The notes beneath the pieces are model-generated. The model searched no databases. It saw nothing but the letters and a program-made list of their open reading frames with translations, and was not told the origin of the DNA. This document shows, piece by piece, positions 24,428 through 28,745 of a stretch of 28,745 nt of DNA. Source of the DNA: Sphaeroforma sirkka (Eukaryota > Opisthokonta > Ichthyosporea > Ichthyophonida). The stretch covers positions 1-28,745 of the forward strand of contig LUCW03001922.1 of the NCBI GenBank assembly GCA_001586965.3. The letters run 5' to 3'. Position 1 is the stretch's first letter, and every line of letters starts with the position of its first letter. The position numbers and the translations under genes were made by a program.

Positions 24428-26565
24428 TTCCCAGTGATTGAAGAATGCCTTAATTCCACAGTTATACATCAATATCATCAATATTTCCCAGTGATTGAAG
24501 AATGCCTTAATTCCACAGTGATGCATCAATATTTCCCAGTGATTGAAGAATGCCTCAATTCCACAGTGATGCATCAATATTTCCCAGTGATTGAAGAATG
24601 CCTTAATTCCACAGTGATGCATCAATATTTCCCAGTGATTGAAGAATGCCTTAATTCCACAGTGATGCATCAATATTTCCCAGTGATTGAAGAATGCCTC
24701 AATTCCACAGTGATGCATCAATATTTCCCAGTGATTGAAGAATGCCTTAATTCCACAGTGATGCATCAATATTTCCCAGTGATTGAAGAATGCTCTTAAT
24801 TCCACAGTGATGCATCAATATTTCCCAGTGATTGAAGAATGCCTTCAATTCCACAGTGATGCATCAATATTTCCCAGTGATTGAAGAATGCCTTAATTTG
24901 AATCAATATTTCCCAGTGATTGAAGAATGCCTTAATTCCACAGTGATGCATCAATATTTCCCAGTGATTGAAGAATGCCTCAAATTCCACAGTGATCATC
25001 AATATTTCCCAGTGATTGAAGAATGCCTTAATTCCACAGTGATGCATCAATATTTCCCAGTGATTGAAGAATGCCTTTAATTCCACAGTGATGCATCAAT
25101 ATTTCCCAGTGATTGAAGAATGCCTTAATTCCACAGTGATGCATCAATATTTCCCAGTGATTGAAGAATGCCTTAATTCCACAGTGATGCATCAATATTT
25201 CCCAGTGATTGAAGAATGCCTTAATTCCATTTGCATCAATATTTCCCAGTGATTGAAGAATGCCTTAATTCCACAGTGATGCATCAATATTTCCCAGTGA
25301 TTGAAGAATGCCTTAATTCCACAGTGATGCATCAATATTTCCCAGTGATTGAAGAATGCCTTAATTCCACAGTGATGCATCAATATTTCCCAGTGATTGA
25401 AGAATGCCTTAATTCCACAGTGATGCATCAATATTTCCCAGTGATTGAAGAATGCCTCAATTCCACAGTGATGCATCAATATTTCCCAGTGATTGAAGAA
25501 TGCCTTAATTCCACAGTGATGCATCAATATTTCCCAGTGATTGAAGAATGCCTTAATTCCACAGTGATGCATCAATATTTCCCAGTGATTGAAGAATGCC
25601 TCAATTCCACAGTGATGCATCAATATTTCCCAGTGATTGAAGAATGCCTTAATTCCACAGTGATGCATCAATATTTCCCAGTGATTGAAGAATGCCTTAA
25701 TTCCACAGTGATGCATCAATATTTCCCAGTGATTGAAGAATGCCTTAATTCCACAGTGATGCATCAATATTTCCCAGTGATTGAAGAATGCCTTAATTCC
25801 ACAGTGATGCATCAATATTTCCCAGTGATTGAAGAATGCCTCAATTCCACAGTGATGCATCAATATTTCCCAGTGATTGAAGAATGCCTTAATTCCACAG
25901 TGATGCATCAATATTTCCCAGTGATTGAAGAATGCCTTAATTCCACAGTTATGCATCAATATTTCCCAGTGATTGAAGAAATATCAATTCCACAGTGATG
26001 CATCAATATTTCCCAGTGATTGAAGAATGCCTTAATTCCACAGTGATGCATCAATATTTCCCAGTGATTGAAGAATGCCTTAATTCCACAGTGATGCATC
26101 AATATTTCCCAGTGATTGAAGAATGCCTCAATTCCACAGTGATGCATCAATATTTCCCAGTGATTGAAGAATGCCTTAATTCCACAGTGATGCATCAATA
26201 TTTCCCAGTGATTGAAGAATGCCTTAATTCCACAGTGATGCATCAATATTTCCCAGTGATTGAAGAATGCCTTAATTCCACAGTGATGCATCAATATTTC
26301 CCAGTGATTGAAGAATGCCTTAATTCCACAGTGATGCATCAATATTTCCCAGTGATTGAAGAATGCCTTAATTCCACAGTGATGCATCAATATTTCCCAG
26401 TGATTGAAGAATGCCTTAATTCCACAGTGATGCATCAATATTTCCCAGTGATTGAAGAATGCCTTAATTCCACAGTGATGCATCAATATTTCCCAGTGAT
26501 TGAAGAATGCCTCAATTCCACAGTGATGCATCAATATTTCCCAGTGATTGAAGAATGCCTTAATT

Positions 26566-26820
26566 CCAGAGTGATGCATCAATATTTCCCAGTGATTGAT
26601 GAATGCCTTAATTCCACAGTTATGCATCAATATTTCCCAGTGATTGAAGAATATCAATATTTCCCAGCATCAATATTTCCCAGTGATTGATGAATGCCTT
26701 AATTCCACAGTTATACATCAATATTTCCCAGTGATTGAAGAATATCAATATTTCCCAGTTATTGAAGAATGCCTTAATTCCACAGTGATGCATCAATATT
26801 TCCCAGTGATTGAAGAATGA
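26566..26820. repeat. 255-bp compound block B, containing rearranged module 12
   Basis: This is the partner of the block at 11,029-11,283. The marker CCAGAGTG is at 26,566, the module at 26,649-26,694, then the CAGTTATACATC and CAGTTATTG units, ending in GAAGAATGA. Beyond that this copy continues CCTTAATT, while the other continues CTCAATT to form GAATGACTC. Confidence 0.85.
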
Positions 26821-27500
26821 CCTTAATTCCACAGTGATGTATCAATATTTCCCAGTGATTGAAGAATGACTCAATTCACATTGATGTATCAATATTTCCC
26901 AGTGATTGAAGAATGCCTTAATTCCACAGTGATGCATCAATATTTCCCAGTGATTGAAGAAAGCAATTCCACAGTGATGCATCAATATTTCCCAGTGATT
27001 GAAGAATGCCTTAATTCCACAGTGATGCATCAATATTTCCAGTGATTGATGCATCAATATTTCCCAGTTATTGAAGAATGCCTTAATTCCACAGTGATGC
27101 ATCAATATTTCCCAGTGATTGAAGAATGCCTTAATTCCACAGTTGATGCATCAATATTTCCCAGTGATTGAAGAATGCCAATAATTCCACAGAAGATGCA
27201 TCAATATTTCCCAGTGATTGAAGAATGCCTTAATTCCACAGTGATGCATCAATATTTCCCAGTGATTGAAGAATATCTTATTTCCCAGTTAGTGAATGCC
27301 TTAATCAGTGATGCATCAATATTTCCCAGTGATTGAAGAATGACTCAATTCCTCAGTGATGTATCAATATTTCCCAGTGATTGAAGAATGACTAATTCCA
27401 CAGTGATGCATCAATATTTCCCAGTGATTGAAGAATGCCTTAATTCCACAGTGATGCATCAATATTTCCCAGCGATTGAAGAAGACTCAATTCCACAGTG
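26821..27500. repeat. Degenerate stretch near the right end
   Basis: Copies carry many private changes: GATGTATC for GATGCATC, CACATTGATG, GAAGAAAGCAATTCC, CCACAGTTGATGC, CACAGAAGATGC, CCTCAGTGATG, GAATATCTTATTTCCC and CCCAGCGATTG. Some units read GAATGACTC in place of GAATGCCTC. Divergence is higher than in the core and resembles the left shoulder. It is followed by about seven regular units before the edge form begins. Confidence 0.75.
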
Positions 27501-27820
27501 ATGCATCAATATTTCCCAGTGATTGAAGAATGCCTTAATTCCACAGTGATGCATCAATATTTCCCAGTGATTGAAGAAAGACTCAATTCCACAGTGATGC
27601 ATCAATATTTCCCAGTTATTGAAGAATGCCTTAATTCCACAGTGATGCATCAATATTTTCCAGTGATTGAAGAATGCCTTAATTCCACAGTGATGCATCA
27701 ATATTTTCCAGTGATTGAAGAATGCCTTAATTCCACAGTGATGCATCAATATTTCCCAGTGATTGAAGAATGCCTTAATTCCACAGTGATGCATCAATAT
27801 TTCCCAGTGATTGAAGAATG

Positions 27821-28082
27821 CCTTAATTCCACAGTGACTCACATCATGATATTTTCCAGTGATTGAAGATAGCCCTAATTTCACATTATTACAGGTATGA
27901 TATTTCCCAGTGATTGAAGATCACCTTAATTTCACAGTGGCTGACAAGCATGATATTTCCCAGTGATTGGAGAATGCCTCAATCCCATAGTGACTCACAG
28001 GTATGATATTGCCCAGCGATTGAAGAATGCCTTAATTCCATAGTGACTCACAGGCATGATATTCCCCAGTGATTGAAGATGG
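27821..28082. repeat. Array-edge subfamily, five units of about 50-53 bp
   Basis: Unit starts at 27,821, 27,874, 27,924, 27,977 and 28,030 give lengths of about 53, 50, 53, 53 and 53 bp. The CCTTAATT start and the CCCAGTGATTGAAGA block match the core unit. In between, TGATGCATCA is replaced by a longer TGACTCACAGGCATGA-like segment, about 5 bp longer. Copies are well diverged from one another. They may be old, unhomogenised survivors of the ancestral repeat or a separate derived edge form. Three of them carry TGACTCA, at 27,835, 27,991 and 28,044. Confidence 0.85.
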
Positions 28083-28684
28083 CCTTGGAGGGGTTGCTAC
28101 AGGCTGGCTTACCGGGGGGCTTGACTGACAATTTTATTTGTTTTGATCTTGATTAGTATATACCTCGCTTGGTGTTCGTAATGTTATCTATGACTAAATT
28201 TCCCATATACGTTTTGCATCAGGTGTATATCTGATTCGTATCTATACTCACGGTATGTTGGCAACGTACACCTTTGTTGGGTTACTCAGCAACCATCGAG
28301 CCGTTCCAGTACTCCGGGTTTAAGCTGTCGTATAACCATAAACGGATCCGCATTCACATTAGACGCAGCGAACAATTCCATGGCCGAGATATCTGCGAGA
28401 TAGTGACCCGATTAATTTGATGCAGAAATAACACCAGCAGAAATATATCAATTGATGTATAGAGTTAGGAATAGGGTCGGAATTGTGTATATCCATACAC
28501 TAAGCGGAGAAGGCCGATCGGACTTCTTTTAATATACGGGTTTCGGAAACGTACCGTGACCGACAATTCATCTTTTATCTATACCTAGATGACCTCATGA
28601 CATCGATATATTTAAATATACATATACACAATTCATTGTTACTGTACCTTGTATGTCCGGCGACTGATATTGAAATATAAATAC
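28083..28684. other. Non-repetitive right flank, no gene seen
   Basis: After CCTTGG at 28,083 all similarity to the repeat ends. The sequence opens with a G-rich patch (about 28,086-28,125) and then becomes moderately AT-rich. It has about 30 CpG dinucleotides by eye, whereas the array consensus has none. No frame gives a convincing protein. The longest stretch I traced by hand is about 49 codons between stops at roughly 28,193-28,324, with no recognisable motif. I see no terminal inverted repeats, target-site duplication, tRNA-like fold or LTR at the junction. An AT palindrome (TATATTTAAATATA) lies at 28,607-28,620. Confidence 0.7.
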
Positions 28685-28709
28685 ACATACATACATACAT
28701 ACATACATA
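28685..28709. repeat. (ACAT)n microsatellite, about 6 copies
   Basis: ACAT is repeated without interruption for about 25 bp. It is flanked by imperfect ATACACATACAT and ATATGATATATGATATACAT sequence to the window end. Tetranucleotide tracts of this kind are common in eukaryotic, especially invertebrate, intergenic DNA, but they do not identify the organism. Confidence 0.9.
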
Positions 28710-28745
28710 AATACACATACATATGATATATGATATACATACGCA

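Larger units (their letters stand above)
1..27835. repeat. 48-bp tandem satellite/minisatellite array, about 570-580 copies
   Basis: Nearly every base belongs to head-to-tail copies of one 48-bp unit. A clean example is 10,301-10,348. Read from its CC start, the unit consists of a CCTTAATTCC or CCTCAATTCC block, then ACAGTGATGCATCAATATTT, then CCCAGTGATTGAAGAATG. By hand count the consensus has 10 C and 8 G (37.5% GC) and no CpG. Neighbouring core copies are usually identical apart from the T/C site, which indicates recent homogenisation. No unique spacers, no inserted transposon and no gene interrupt it. The copy number is length divided by period, not an exact count, because partial units occur at rearranged junctions. 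The left end lies outside the window. I do not recognise the family. Centromeric, subtelomeric or dispersed satellite roles cannot be told apart from sequence alone. Confidence 0.98.

Noticed and set aside
1..27835. CRISPR array
   Set aside because: The period is in a CRISPR-like range, but the whole 48 bp is repeated with no unique spacers, and there are no cas genes or leader.
1..27835. Centromeric CENP-B box or telomere-type repeat
   Set aside because: The unit has no CENP-B-box-like core and no CpG, and it bears no resemblance to short G-rich telomere repeats.
572..27884. More than a hundred ORFs of 60-392 codons on both strands as genes
   Set aside because: All translate to the same 16-residue repeats, overlap head-on on both strands, start and stop at random indels, and have no non-repeat domain, Kozak or ribosome-site logic, or codon bias separate from the satellite unit.
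28607..28620. AT-rich palindrome as a promoter or origin
   Set aside because: TATATTTAAATATA is a palindrome expected by chance in AT-rich DNA. No downstream gene or companion elements support a function.
28083..28745. Transposon end, LTR or a gene fragment in the right flank
   Set aside because: No terminal inverted repeats, poly-A tail, target-site duplication or recognisable protein motif. The best hand-traced open stretch is about 49 codons and looks like chance.
1..28745. tRNA, rRNA or other structured RNA genes
   Set aside because: No cloverleaf, conserved rRNA core or other known RNA signature was seen in the flank, and the array has no internal RNA polymerase III box pattern that I could recognise.

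Overview
This window is almost entirely one tandem-repeat array, with no recognisable gene. From base 1 to about 27,835 it is a head-to-tail satellite or minisatellite built on a 48-bp unit. The unit is about 37.5% GC and contains no CpG, and I estimate roughly 570-580 copies. The array runs off the left edge. On the right it passes through five diverged copies of about 50-53 bp (27,821-28,082) and stops abruptly at 28,083. Beyond that are 663 bp of non-repetitive, CpG-containing DNA ending in a short ACAT microsatellite. An array this long with a simple unit, no operons or compact genes, and an adjoining tetranucleotide microsatellite points to a eukaryotic nuclear genome. A heterochromatic, subtelomeric or intergenic satellite is plausible. 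I cannot name the species or recognise the satellite family.

Layout: 1-1,430 is a degenerate left shoulder with many one-base indels. About 1,430-26,820 is the regular core, broken every 1-3 kb by a short rearranged module in which parts of the unit are deleted. About 26,821-27,500 is a second degenerate stretch, and 27,500-27,835 is regular again. Then come the 50-53 bp edge units (27,821-28,082), the unique flank (28,083-28,684) and the ACAT microsatellite (28,685-28,709).

The array has several layers of structure. The 48-bp unit looks like an old dimer of two half-units sharing a TTCC(A)CAGTGAT core. A T/C polymorphism (CCTTAATT versus CCTCAATT) acts as a two-letter code along the array and shows segmental duplications. 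A rearranged module (GAATATC followed by CCCAGCATC) recurs about every 1 kb or a small multiple of it. A rarer marker (CCAGAGTG) occurs four times, spaced 7.6-8.0 kb, always 82-83 bp upstream of such a module. This is the pattern expected of higher-order repeats made by unequal exchange.

Because 48 is divisible by 3, one frame on each strand stays open through the array. This creates ORFs of up to 392 codons that translate to pure 16-residue repeats. I regard these as by-products of the period and call no CDS.
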